NCBI GenBank assembly: GCA_020853575.1
Contig: JADYYP010000023.1
Span: 186,001-250,000, forward strand
Length of the DNA: 64,000 nt
Direction of reading: 5' to 3'
From: Planctomycetota bacterium
Lineage (GTDB): Bacteria > Planctomycetota > UBA1135 > GCA-002686595
The position numbers were made by a program, and so were the translations under genes. The notes beneath the pieces are model-generated. The model did not search any database and was not told where the DNA came from. It saw only the letters and a list, made by a program, of their open reading frames with translations. Below are positions 25,278-33,885 of the stretch, one piece after another (positions within the stretch are counted from its first letter, which is position 1; the number at the start of each line of letters is the position of its first letter).

Positions 25278-25873
25278 TGAATCGCAATGATCACAATCCC
25301 GAGCTGCGCGAGGACGTCGTTCCGGACGCGTGCATCGGGCTGCTCGAGCTGTGCTCGGTCGCCCGCGGCGTCGAAGTCGCCGACGCGGTCTTGAAAGAGG
25401 CCGCGGTCGAGCTCCTGTTCGCCACTCCCGTGCACCCGGGCAAGTACGTGTTGCTGTTCACCGGCGCGGTGCAGGACGTGCGTTCGAGCGCGCGCCGCGG
25501 CGCCGAGCTGGCCGGCTCCGATCTCGTCGACCAGCTGGTGATCCCGCAGGTGCACGAGCAAGTGATCCCGATGCTCAAGCGCAAGGGCGGGCGCATCAGC
25601 GGCCAGCTCGACGCGTTGGGAGTGATCGAGACCACCACGGTGGCGAGCTCGATCGTCGCCGCCGACGCGGCGCTCAAGACCTCGTCGGTCGACCTGCTCG
25701 ACCTGCGCGTCGCCAACGGCCTCGGCGGCAAGAGCTTCTTCGTGCTCACCGGCGAGATCAGCGACATCCGCTCGGCGGTGGCCACGGGCGCGGGTCAAGC
25801 GCAGAGCGCGGGCCTGCTCGCGCGTCAGGTCGTGATCCCGCGTCCGCACCCCGAGCTCTCGCAGCATCTGTAG
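25274..25873 (+). CDS. BMC-T tandem-domain (trimeric) shell protein
   Basis: This 199-residue protein has two clear BMC domains. Domain one is CIGLLELCSVARGVEVADAV to LVIPQVHEQV. Domain two is ALGVIETTTVASSIVAADAA to VVIPRPHPEL. Such proteins form trimers that look like hexamers and often have gated pores, the class of PduB and CsoS1D-like proteins. The linker KRKGGRISGQ joins the domains near residue 113. The start is ATG 25274, overlapping the previous stop, with AGGAG 4 bases upstream; ATG 25277 is equally possible. Confidence 0.94.
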   Translation: MMNRNDHNPELREDVVPDACIGLLELCSVARGVEVADAVLKEAAVELLFATPVHPGKYVLLFTGAVQDVRSSARRGAELAGSDLVDQLVIPQVHEQVIPMLKRKGGRISGQLDALGVIETTTVASSIVAADAALKTSSVDLLDLRVANGLGGKSFFVLTGEISDIRSAVATGAGQAQSAGLLARQVVIPRPHPELSQHL

Positions 25874-25879
25874 CCCGCG

Positions 25880-26209
25880 ATGAGCGCCAAGCGTCTGATC
25901 AGCGAGGCCGACGTGCGCGCGCTTCCGCGCGGCGGCGAGCTCGTGCTCGGACCGGACGTGCTCGCCACGCCTTCGGCGCTCGACTTGGCGTTCGAACGCG
26001 GGCTCAAGATCGTGCGCAGCGCGAGTGTCGCGAGCTCCGAGTGCGCCGCGAAGTCCTCGTGCGGGTGCGGGGGCGCGTGCGGAGGCAACTCCGGCGGTTG
26101 CACCTGGTCCAAGATGATGCAACAAGATGCCACTTACGTCGTCGTGGTGACGGGCGGCAAGGCGAGCGTCGCTCGCATGACTCCACAAGGCCCCGTTCCG
26201 TTCAGCTAG
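25880..26209 (+). CDS. Small BMC-operon protein: EutQ-like N-terminal module plus Cys/Gly-rich region
   Basis: This 109-residue protein has residues 1-47 (KRLISEADVRALPRGG, then VLATPSALDLAFERGLKIVRS) that resemble the N-terminal segment of EutQ/EutT-type BMC proteins (LITxxDVRxA...vTPxAxexaexxGixI). A cluster of six Cys within 22 residues follows (C56, then CGCGGACGG and a final C near 75), a possible metal site. A short segment ending in TPQGPVPFS closes the protein. I do not recognise the whole protein. Position 6 bases after the BMC-T gene and 5 before the next gene places it firmly in the operon. It could be a metal-binding luminal or shell-associated protein, but this is inference. Confidence 0.7.
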   Translation: MSAKRLISEADVRALPRGGELVLGPDVLATPSALDLAFERGLKIVRSASVASSECAAKSSCGCGGACGGNSGGCTWSKMMQQDATYVVVVTGGKASVARMTPQGPVPFS

Positions 26210-26214
26210 ATCGC

Positions 26215-26724
26215 ATGCCGCGCTTCCTGACCAGCGAAGATGTCCGCCGCGCGAACTCGCGCGAGATCCAGGTCGACGAAGGCACCGTGGTCACGCCGCA
26301 GGCGCTCGAGACCGCGCGCGCCTCGGGCGTGACGATCCGCAGCGGCGCCTCGAGCTATGTCGAGCCCGCCCCGGACCGAGGGCCGGACGCGGCGCAAGCC
26401 CGACGCTCGCTGCCGCACCTGCCGGAGCCGCCGCCCGAGGGCGAGCTCGCGAGCTACACCGGAGTGGTGGTCACCGCCGCGGGCAAGAACCGGCCGGGCG
26501 TGCTCTCCGAGATCACGGCCGCCGTCGCGCAATCGAAGGCCAACATCCTGGACATCTCGCAGAAGGTGATCGAGGGCTACTTCCACGTGATGTTGATGGT
26601 CGAGTTGCCGCCGGGGTCGGGCTTCGCCGAGCTGAAGTCGACGCTCGAGTGCATGGGCGGACCCGACGACTACATCGTGCGCGTCATGCACGAGCGCGTG
26701 TTCCGCTTCATGCACCGCGTGTAG
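26215..26724 (+). CDS. BMC-operon fusion protein: EutQ-like N-terminal module plus UPF0237-type ACT domain
   Basis: This 169-residue protein has residues 1-48 (RFLTSEDVRRANSRE, VVTPQALETARASGVTIRSG) that repeat the N-terminal module of the gene just upstream. After a Pro/Arg/Ala linker, residues 80-169 match the UPF0237 ACT-domain family: VVVTAAGKNRPGVLSEITAA, SKANILDISQKVIEGYFHVM and the family end HERVFRFMHRV. Free-standing UPF0237 proteins are about 90 residues and are usually encoded next to a UPF0210/DUF711 gene, which here lies 2.3 kb away at 29011. ACT domains normally bind small ligands such as amino acids, so a sensor that is part of, or targeted to, the compartment is a reasonable inference. 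It is the last gene of the operon. Confidence 0.8.
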   Translation: MPRFLTSEDVRRANSREIQVDEGTVVTPQALETARASGVTIRSGASSYVEPAPDRGPDAAQARRSLPHLPEPPPEGELASYTGVVVTAAGKNRPGVLSEITAAVAQSKANILDISQKVIEGYFHVMLMVELPPGSGFAELKSTLECMGGPDDYIVRVMHERVFRFMHRV

Positions 26725-26817
26725 CGCTCGTGCGGATTCGGGCGCGCGGCGCGCGCAGGAGTCGCGATCGCCACTGGGGCCGCGGACGCGCGTCTGGCTG
26801 CCGGCCGAACCGCGCAG

Positions 26818-28887
26818 TCAGTGCGATCGGTGCGCGGCGCTGCCCTGTGCTTCGCGCGCTGGAACCAGGAACTCGTGCGGCCTGCGCAGCAGGCGACGAC
26901 GCAACGCGGCGACGATCGAGCTGCGGTCGCTCGCGCTCGCCCCTCGCGCGCGTAGCGCGACGCGCAGCGCGAGCCCGAAACTGACCGCGAGGTTGAGCAC
27001 GAAGGTCAGCGCGATGCCGCTGAGTGCCCACGCGGCGCGCGCGTCGCCGAACACGCTCGGGCCCAACTCGGACAACGCCAGGCACAGCTGTCCCATCGAG
27101 AGCGTGACGTGCCGCACGTCGAGCGGCAGGCCGGTGAATTTGCCCAGGACCGGCGTGAACCCGAGCATGAAGCCGAGCACGATCGAGGTCGACCAACTGG
27201 CCAGATGGCGCTCGACGAAGGCGGCGCAGGCCGCAAGGCGCGCGCGGCCGAGCGTGTGACCCAAGCGATGCTCGGCGATGCCGCGCGGGACTTGGCGGTA
27301 GACGGCCCAGTTCTCGATCGCGCCGCCGAGCAGGCTCGAGAGCCACAGGATCACGCCGGTCAGGGCCGCGTAGAAGACCGTGCCGCTCTTCAGCGGATCG
27401 AACGAGTGCAGCACGTAGTCCACACCCGCGCGGTCGAGGTAGTGCGTGCCCCGAGCACCGAGCCACAGGCGGTCGAAGGCATAGGCACCGACACCGACGG
27501 CCAGCACGTTGCCGAAGGCCGCCGCGAGCTGCGAGCGCACGATGCGCGCGATGTGCGTCACCAACGCCTCGGCGCGCTCGTCGCCGCTGGAGCGGTCGAT
27601 CACGTCGGCCAGGGCCGCACCGGTCATCGACGGCTGCTTGGTGGCCAGCGTTCCGCCGACATGGCCGATCAACACGAAGCTCAGCGCGTAGTTGAGCCCG
27701 GAGAGGAAACCCTCGAGAGCTAGCGGGAAATGGCGCAGGGCGACCACGGTCTTGAGTGCCGCCGTGCCCACGGTCACCAACCCGCCGACGACGGCCGAGC
27801 CCCACATCGCGGCGTAATCGCGGCGCGTGGTGGTGATGTAGTGCTCTCCCGTTTGACCGGCGCGCTCCACGACCTTGCGCGCCAGCAGGCGCATGTTCTC
27901 GCGCGCCAGCGAGACCAGGCTCGTGTCGGCGTGGCGCACGCGCACGAACTCGGCCAACGCGGCTTGGAGCCGCTCGGGCGAACGGTCGACGAGCAGCGCG
28001 TGCAGCAACAGCATGCGCTCGAGAGCGCGCTCGATGACGTCGATCGAATACACCAAGTCCACGCTGACACCGGTCGACTCCAGGTGCTCGAGCACTTCGC
28101 GCGTCGCCGCGCGGCAGGCCTCGATGTCGGCGCGCCACTCGGCCACGCTTCGTTCCGCCCGCGGGGCCGCCAGGACGCGCTCGGTGGCGCGCGGCAGCCT
28201 GGACCAACACGATCCACGCAGTCGCTTCGCCGACTGGCGCGCGCGCATGGCCTCGGAGATGCCCAGGGTCTCGACACGCGCCGCGAGCAGGTACAACGCC
28301 TCGGCGTGGGCCTCGAGCAAGTGTTCGCGGGCGTGCGCGCCGACAGCGAACACCCGCAGGGCGCGTTCGAAGAGCTCGCGCGGCAGATCGGCGAGCCAGT
28401 CGGCGTCGCCGGCGTCGTCGAAGAAGCGCGTCAGCAACACGGCCAAGTCGTGCTCGCCTCGAGGTCGCGGCAGGAAGCGCCGCGCGAGTCGATCGGAGGT
28501 CTCGTCGAGGATGCCGCGGTCGTTGGGCAGGCCGCCTTCGGCGAACAGGCTCAGGCCGTCGGCGTCGGCCATCACGCGTTCGAGCGCGTGCGCGAAGAGC
28601 TCGCGCAACTCGCGCGAGCCCTCGGCCAACTCGAGCAGCACGTGCAGCCGGCGCACGCGCGGCAGCGCGCGATCGCAGGCTCGCGCCTCGAATCCCGGCA
28701 ACCCCAAGGCCAGGACCTCGTCGCGTTCGGTGACCCACTGCGCGAGGCGCGCCAGCGCTTCGACCGCGGCCTCGCGCGAGGCCTCCGGCTGCGCCAGAGC
28801 CCGCACCCACACGGCGAGCTCCGCCAGCGCCGCACCGCGCGCGCCGGGCGGTATCGGGATCAACTCGCTGTGGGCTCCGTTCGCCAT
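26818..28887 (-). CDS. Membrane protein of the so-called site-specific recombinase (Gcr/SpecificRecomb) family
   Basis: The 689 residues start at ATG 28887. The C-terminal half matches the family annotated as site-specific recombinase (Pfam SpecificRecomb): [54 protein letters not shown] and [13 protein letters not shown]. About five to six membrane helices follow, including the segment [20 protein letters not shown]. No recombinase catalytic motif is visible (no Ser-resolvase or Tyr-recombinase signature), so the historic family name is misleading. The N-terminal 300 residues are helical, Arg/Leu/Ala-rich and soluble. The gene stands alone, converges with the BMC operon and is divergent from the UPF0210 gene. 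Confidence 0.8.
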   Translation of the reverse strand: MANGAHSELIPIPPGARGAALAELAVWVRALAQPEASREAAVEALARLAQWVTERDEVLALGLPGFEARACDRALPRVRRLHVLLELAEGSRELRELFAHALERVMADADGLSLFAEGGLPNDRGILDETSDRLARRFLPRPRGEHDLAVLLTRFFDDAGDADWLADLPRELFERALRVFAVGAHAREHLLEAHAEALYLLAARVETLGISEAMRARQSAKRLRGSCWSRLPRATERVLAAPRAERSVAEWRADIEACRAATREVLEHLESTGVSVDLVYSIDVIERALERMLLLHALLVDRSPERLQAALAEFVRVRHADTSLVSLARENMRLLARKVVERAGQTGEHYITTTRRDYAAMWGSAVVGGLVTVGTAALKTVVALRHFPLALEGFLSGLNYALSFVLIGHVGGTLATKQPSMTGAALADVIDRSSGDERAEALVTHIARIVRSQLAAAFGNVLAVGVGAYAFDRLWLGARGTHYLDRAGVDYVLHSFDPLKSGTVFYAALTGVILWLSSLLGGAIENWAVYRQVPRGIAEHRLGHTLGRARLAACAAFVERHLASWSTSIVLGFMLGFTPVLGKFTGLPLDVRHVTLSMGQLCLALSELGPSVFGDARAAWALSGIALTFVLNLAVSFGLALRVALRARGASASDRSSIVAALRRRLLRRPHEFLVPAREAQGSAAHRSH

Positions 28888-28997
28888 CGTCGCGCAGCTC
28901 TTCGTAGCGGCTCGCGGGCCCCGGGCCAAGCTCGCGCGGCGCGAAACCTCCACCCCGGGGTCCACAACCGCGCTCGCCTCGCGCGCGTCGCGGACGT

Positions 28998-29003
28998 TAC
29001 AGT
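28998..29003 (+). promoter_or_regulatory. Probable -10 hexamer (TACAGT) for a leaderless UPF0210 transcript
   Basis: TACAGT ends 7 bases before the ATG at 29011, the spacing expected for transcription starting at the start codon. There is no Shine-Dalgarno sequence in between. No good -35 is seen. Confidence 0.4.
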
Positions 29004-29010
29004 CCCGTGC

Positions 29011-30375
29011 ATGCCCTTCACCGACCAAGAGGTGCTCGAAACCGTGCGCATGATCGAGCTCGAGACGCTCGACATCCGCACCATCACGCTCGGAATCAAT
29101 CTGCTCGACTGCGCCGATCCCGACGTCGAGAGCGCCTGCGAGAAGATCTACACCAAGATCGTCCACCACGCGCGCAACATCGTCGCCGTCGGGCAGTCGA
29201 TCTCGGCCGACTACGGCATCCCGATCGTCAACAAGCGCATTGCCACCACGCCGATCTCGTACGTTGCCGCGGCCAGCGCCACCGACGACTTGGTGCCCTT
29301 CGCGCGCGCCATGGACGCGGCGGCCGAGGCCTGCGGCGTCGACTTCATCGGCGGCTTCACGGCCTACGTGCACAAGGGCTTCACCAAGAGCGACCGCGCG
29401 CTGTTCCAATCGATCCCGCGCGCGCTGAAGGAGACGGTGCACGTCTGCTCCTCGGTCTCGCTGGCGACCACCAAGGCCGGCATCAACATGAGCGCGGTGG
29501 CGCAGTTCAGCGAGGTGATCCTCGAGACCGCGCGCCTGACCAAGGACAAGGGCGGTCTGGGTTGCGCCAAGCTGGTGTGCTTCTGCAACGCGGTGGAGGA
29601 CAATCCCTTCGTCGCCGGAGCCCACATCGGCACCGGCGAGCCCGAAACGGTGGTCAACGTCGGCGTCAGCGGCCCGGGCGTGGTCCGAGCCGCGCTGGCC
29701 AAGCTCGGTCCCGACGCCGATCTGCTGGCCGTCGCGGAAACCGTCAAGCGCACGGCCTTCAAGATCACGCGCATGGGCGAGCTCGTCGGCCGCGAGGCTG
29801 CCCGCCGCTTGGGCACGACCTTCGGCATCGTCGACATCAGCTTGGCGCCGACGCCGGCCATCGGAGACTCGGTCAGCGACATCCTCGAGCTGATCGGCGT
29901 CGAGCGCACCGGCGCGCCCGGAACCACCGCGGCGCTCGCGCTGTTGACCGACGCCGTGAAGAAGGGCGGCGCGATGGCGAGCTCGAGCGTCGGCGGCCTG
30001 TCGGGCGCGTTCATTCCGGTCAGCGAGGATCAGGGCATGATCAACGCCGTCGCCGTTGGCGCGTTGTCCTTGGCCAAGCTCGAGGCCATGACCTCGGTGT
30101 GCTCGGTCGGGCTCGACATGGTGGCGGTGCCGGGCAACACGAGCGCGGCGACCTTGACCGGCATCATCGCCGACGAGATGGCGATCGGCATGGTCAACGC
30201 CAAGACCACCGCGGTGCGCATCATCCCCGTTCCGGGCAAGGGCCCGGGCGATACGGTCGAGTGGGGCGGCTTGCTCGGCACGGCGATCGTGCAGGACCCG
30301 GGCCGCTTCTCGTGCGAGGTCTTGCACCGCCGCGGCGGCCGAGTTCCCGCGCCGATCCAGAGCTACAAGAACTGA
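29011..30375 (+). CDS. UPF0210 / DUF711 (PFL-like) family protein
   Basis: The 454 residues are the standard length of the family. Motifs visible are [82 protein letters not shown] and the C-terminal [10 protein letters not shown]. The family has a pyruvate-formate-lyase-like fold but no known reaction, and I see no glycyl-radical motif. In many bacteria it is encoded directly beside a UPF0237 ACT protein. In this window that ACT domain is found at the end of the BMC operon, fused to another module, with one minus-strand gene between. It is transcribed as a single gene and converges with the kinase gene. Confidence 0.93.
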   Translation: MPFTDQEVLETVRMIELETLDIRTITLGINLLDCADPDVESACEKIYTKIVHHARNIVAVGQSISADYGIPIVNKRIATTPISYVAAASATDDLVPFARAMDAAAEACGVDFIGGFTAYVHKGFTKSDRALFQSIPRALKETVHVCSSVSLATTKAGINMSAVAQFSEVILETARLTKDKGGLGCAKLVCFCNAVEDNPFVAGAHIGTGEPETVVNVGVSGPGVVRAALAKLGPDADLLAVAETVKRTAFKITRMGELVGREAARRLGTTFGIVDISLAPTPAIGDSVSDILELIGVERTGAPGTTAALALLTDAVKKGGAMASSSVGGLSGAFIPVSEDQGMINAVAVGALSLAKLEAMTSVCSVGLDMVAVPGNTSAATLTGIIADEMAIGMVNAKTTAVRIIPVPGKGPGDTVEWGGLLGTAIVQDPGRFSCEVLHRRGGRVPAPIQSYKN

Positions 30376-30395
30376 GCAGCCACGCGCGAGTCGAC

Positions 30396-33300
30396 TCAGC
30401 GGGGCCTCGCCGCGCGCTCGACGACCAGCTGCGCGGCGAGCTCGCGTTCGCGCGGCGCAAGCGTCGCGTCGGAGCGCGCGCGCTCGAACGCCGCGAGCAA
30501 GTCTCCGTCGGCGCACCAGCGCGCGACCAGGGGCTCGAGCTGGGCAGTCCCGTCGCGGCGTGCCTGCACGGCGCGCAGCACCTCGGCGCGCGGCCTGTGG
30601 TCCCAGAGGCGCAGCGTGCGATCGCCCGAGCTCGACACGAGCCTGCCGTCGGACGCGCACACGACGTTGAACACGTAATCAGCGTGCCCGACCAGCGGCG
30701 CCAGCTCGTGTCCGGTGCGCGCATCCCAGACGCGCAGCGTGTCGTCGTCCGAGCCCGAATAGAGTCGCGCTCCGTCCGGTGACCAGCTCACGCTGAACAC
30801 GGCGCTGGCGTGGCCGCGCAGCTCGGCCAAGCGACGTCCGTCGCGTGGATCGAAGACGCACACCAGACCATCCGCGCCGGCCGTGGCCAGCCGCGCACCA
30901 TCGCTGGACCACGCCACCGCGTGCGCTGGACCGTTGTGCGCCTCGAACGTGCGCAGCCAAGTGCCGTCGGGCGCGCTCCACAGTCCGATCGCTCCCGTCG
31001 GCAAGGCCGCGGCGAACGTGCGCCGATCGGGTGCGAGCGCGATCTGCCAGCGCAGCGACCACGTCGCGCTCAGGGGCGCGGTGTTTCGAAGCTCGAGGTC
31101 CCTCACGAGCGTTCCGTCCGAGCCGCGTCGCAGTTCGAGCGCCTCCGGCGTCGCGACCACGACGGACTGCTCGTCGATCCACTCGATTGCCAGCGGCGGG
31201 CGCCCCTTGACCAGCGCCGTCCGCCGCGGAGGGTCCGGGCTCGCGAGCTCGAGCAAGGCGATCGCGTGACCCTCGATCGAGTTGCACAGCGCCGCGGCGA
31301 TGCGCCGTCCGTCGGGGCTCCACGCCAGGCACGAGAAGCGTGCCGAGCGAGCTCCGAGCGCGCGCCGCGCGACCAGTGCGCCGCTCTCGCGATCCCAGAG
31401 GCACAGGTCACCGCCCCAGTCGCCGCTCGCGACCAGTCGCTCGTCGGGTGCGAGCGCGAGCGCGTAGACGTAGCCGTTCGCGCCGCGCAGCACGCGCGGG
31501 TCGGTGATCGTGGGCTCGTCGAACACGAGCAGTCCGCGCTCGCCCCCGCTGGCGGCAAGCTTGCGCGCATCGCTGGAGAACGCGAGCTGGGTCACCGCCG
31601 CATCCGCGCCCGCGAGTGTCGTGACCAACTCGCAGGTGTCGGCGCGCCACACGCGCACGGCCCGGTCCTTGCCGCCGGTCGCGACGAACTGGCCATCGCG
31701 CGAGATCTCCACGCACAGCACGGCGTCGGTGTGCGCCTCGACTCGGCGCTCGAGCTCGAGCACACCGCGCGCGCAGCGGAACACGAGCAGGCCGCCGTCC
31801 TGGCTGGCCGCGAAGTAGCGCTCGCCGTCGGGGTGAATCGCGAACGCCAAGATGGGCTCGCCCGGGCGTTCGATGCACAGGCGTGGCTCTCCCGAGCGCA
31901 TTGGCGCGACACACACCTGGGTGCCGAAGGACACGACCGCATCACCGGCGCGGGTCATCGCGCGCAGCGCCAGCTCCGACGGACGCTCGGGGAGCTCGGC
32001 GAGCGAATCGCACGTGCCCCGCGCGAGATCGATGACGAACGAAGCGCTGCCCAAGCGCCGCGTGACGACGCAGCGCGCCTCGTCGAACGCCGCGATCTGG
32101 TAGCGACCGGCATACGCGCGCAGTGCCTCGAACGAGTGCGACGCGAGCGTACGACCGTCGTCCAGCGACTGCTGCTCGATCCTGCCGCCTTGCGCCGTGT
32201 GCCACACGCGCTCGGCAGCGATCGCGCTCCACTGCTCGGGCAGGGGACCGTGCTCGAACTGCGCGAGCAGCGCGCCGCTCTCGGGGTCGAAGCGGCGCAC
32301 GATGCCCAGGTCACCGTCCGCACCGGCCTGCGACAATGCCGCGACCAGGGCCTCGTCGCCGCGTGCGTCGGGAACGAACTCCAAATCGCGCACGCCCGAG
32401 CTCGAGAGCTGCGCGGACCCGAGCGGAATGGTCAGCGACGCATCGTCGAGACGTGCGTCGAAATAGTCCCACTCCCAGCCGCGCAGCTCCGGCGGAGCAG
32501 CGTCGAGCCGGCGTCGCGCGGCGTTGAACTCGAAGTGCGCGATGGCACTCGCCGCGGCGCCGAGATTGGCGTCGTAGGCGCTCTGTCTCGCGGCGTCGCG
32601 GGCATCGAGCGCGCGCCAGGCGCTGGACACGGCGAAGGCCGCGGCGACGACCATGGCCGCGAGACCGACCACCGCACCGCCGACGAGCCCGCGATGGCGG
32701 CGCGCGAACTTCGAGAGTTGGTACATCGCCGTCGCGGGGCGCGCGGCGATCGGCTCGTCGAAAAGGAAGCGCCGCAGATCCGCGGCCAGCGCACCCGCGG
32801 AGCCGTAGCGCCGCAGCGGGTCTTTGGAGAGCGCCTTCTCGACGATCGTCTCCAGGTCGCCGCGCAGGCTCTTCCGAAGCGTGCTCAGCCTGAGCGGTTC
32901 CTCTTCCAGGATGCGCCGCGAGAGCTCGACGAAGGACAAGCCCTCGACTTCGATGGGCAGGCGTCCCGCGAGCAGCTCGAACAGCACCACGCCCAGCGAA
33001 TACACGTCGGCGCGCGTGTCCAACTCGTCGTGGCGTGCGCCGAGTTGCTCGGGACTCATGTAGGCCGGCGTGCCGAGCAGTTGGCCGGTGCGCGTGCGCG
33101 AGCTCGCGAGACCCTCGCCGGTCAAGGCGCGTGCGATGCCGAAGTCGATCACGCGCACCCTGCCGGCGGCGTCGACGAGCAGGTTCTCGGGCTTGACGTC
33201 GCGGTGGATCACGCGGTGCTCGTGGGCGTGCTGCAGCGCGTCGCAGGCTTGCAAGAAGAGCTGCACGCTGGCGCGCACGTCGAGCCGCTGCTGGCGGGCG

Positions 33301-33851
33301 TAACTCGTGATCGAGCGGCCGCCCTCGATCAACTCCAGCACGCAGTAGGGCACGCGCAACGGACCTTGGACGTGTACGCCCGCGGAGTGGACCTTGGCGA
33401 TCCCGGGGTGCTGCAGGTGCGCCAGGAGCTGCGTTTCGACCTCGAAGCGGCGCAGAGCGGATTCGCCGAAGGACGCCGAGCGCACGAGCTTGAGCGCGAC
33501 ATCGCGCGGTGGCTGCGACTGGCGCGCTCGGAACACGGCACCCATGCCTCCGGCGCCGATGAACTCGACGATGCGGCAGCCGCCGATCTCGCTGCCGATC
33601 CAGCGCTCCTCCGCATCCGCGAGCAGGCCCAGCAGGCCGCCCGCGCGTGCCTGCGTGTCGGTCTCGTCGAGCAACGAGACGCGCTGCCCTGCGCCCTGGA
33701 ACAGCTCGTCGAGCTCGGCGCGCAAGGGCGCGTCGCCCGCGCAAGCGCGCTCGAGGAAGGCCGCGCGCTCGGCGCCCGCGAGCTCGCTCGCTTCGACGAA
33801 CAGGCGCGTCAACAACGCGTGGCGTTCCTCGGGGGAGTGTCGGTCCTGCAC
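30396..33851 (-). CDS. Ser/Thr protein kinase with membrane helix and C-terminal WD40 repeats
   Basis: The 1151 residues start at a GTG. Residues about 86-360 are a Hanks-type kinase with the glycine loop IGAGGMGAVFRA, ALKLV (ATP Lys), HRDVKPENLL (catalytic Asp218), VIDFGIA and GTPAYMSPEQ. The first 85 residues resemble the helical domain found before many planctomycete kinases. A membrane helix (LVGGAVVGLAAMVVAAAFAV, about residues 385-405) separates the cytoplasmic kinase from a C-terminal region of ten or so WD40-type repeats (about residues 500-1120, with motifs such as GGKDRAVRVW and SGSDDDTLRVW). The repeats would lie outside the cytoplasm and may sense or bind proteins. The gene follows an ECF sigma factor gene after 34 bases; the pair is almost certainly an operon. 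Confidence 0.95.
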   Translation of the reverse strand: MQDRHSPEERHALLTRLFVEASELAGAERAAFLERACAGDAPLRAELDELFQGAGQRVSLLDETDTQARAGGLLGLLADAEERWIGSEIGGCRIVEFIGAGGMGAVFRARQSQPPRDVALKLVRSASFGESALRRFEVETQLLAHLQHPGIAKVHSAGVHVQGPLRVPYCVLELIEGGRSITSYARQQRLDVRASVQLFLQACDALQHAHEHRVIHRDVKPENLLVDAAGRVRVIDFGIARALTGEGLASSRTRTGQLLGTPAYMSPEQLGARHDELDTRADVYSLGVVLFELLAGRLPIEVEGLSFVELSRRILEEEPLRLSTLRKSLRGDLETIVEKALSKDPLRRYGSAGALAADLRRFLFDEPIAARPATAMYQLSKFARRHRGLVGGAVVGLAAMVVAAAFAVSSAWRALDARDAARQSAYDANLGAAASAIAHFEFNAARRRLDAAPPELRGWEWDYFDARLDDASLTIPLGSAQLSSSGVRDLEFVPDARGDEALVAALSQAGADGDLGIVRRFDPESGALLAQFEHGPLPEQWSAIAAERVWHTAQGGRIEQQSLDDGRTLASHSFEALRAYAGRYQIAAFDEARCVVTRRLGSASFVIDLARGTCDSLAELPERPSELALRAMTRAGDAVVSFGTQVCVAPMRSGEPRLCIERPGEPILAFAIHPDGERYFAASQDGGLLVFRCARGVLELERRVEAHTDAVLCVEISRDGQFVATGGKDRAVRVWRADTCELVTTLAGADAAVTQLAFSSDARKLAASGGERGLLVFDEPTITDPRVLRGANGYVYALALAPDERLVASGDWGGDLCLWDRESGALVARRALGARSARFSCLAWSPDGRRIAAALCNSIEGHAIALLELASPDPPRRTALVKGRPPLAIEWIDEQSVVVATPEALELRRGSDGTLVRDLELRNTAPLSATWSLRWQIALAPDRRTFAAALPTGAIGLWSAPDGTWLRTFEAHNGPAHAVAWSSDGARLATAGADGLVCVFDPRDGRRLAELRGHASAVFSVSWSPDGARLYSGSDDDTLRVWDARTGHELAPLVGHADYVFNVVCASDGRLVSSSGDRTLRLWDHRPRAEVLRAVQARRDGTAQLEPLVARWCADGDLLAAFERARSDATLAPRERELAAQLVVERAARPR

Positions 33852-33885
33852 GGGATGCGCGGGAAGTCTGGGGTGTGCGCCGGGA

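Noticed and set aside
26818..28887. Mobile element or recombinase next to the BMC locus
   Set aside because: No inverted repeats, target duplications or transposase motifs; the protein is a multi-helix membrane protein.
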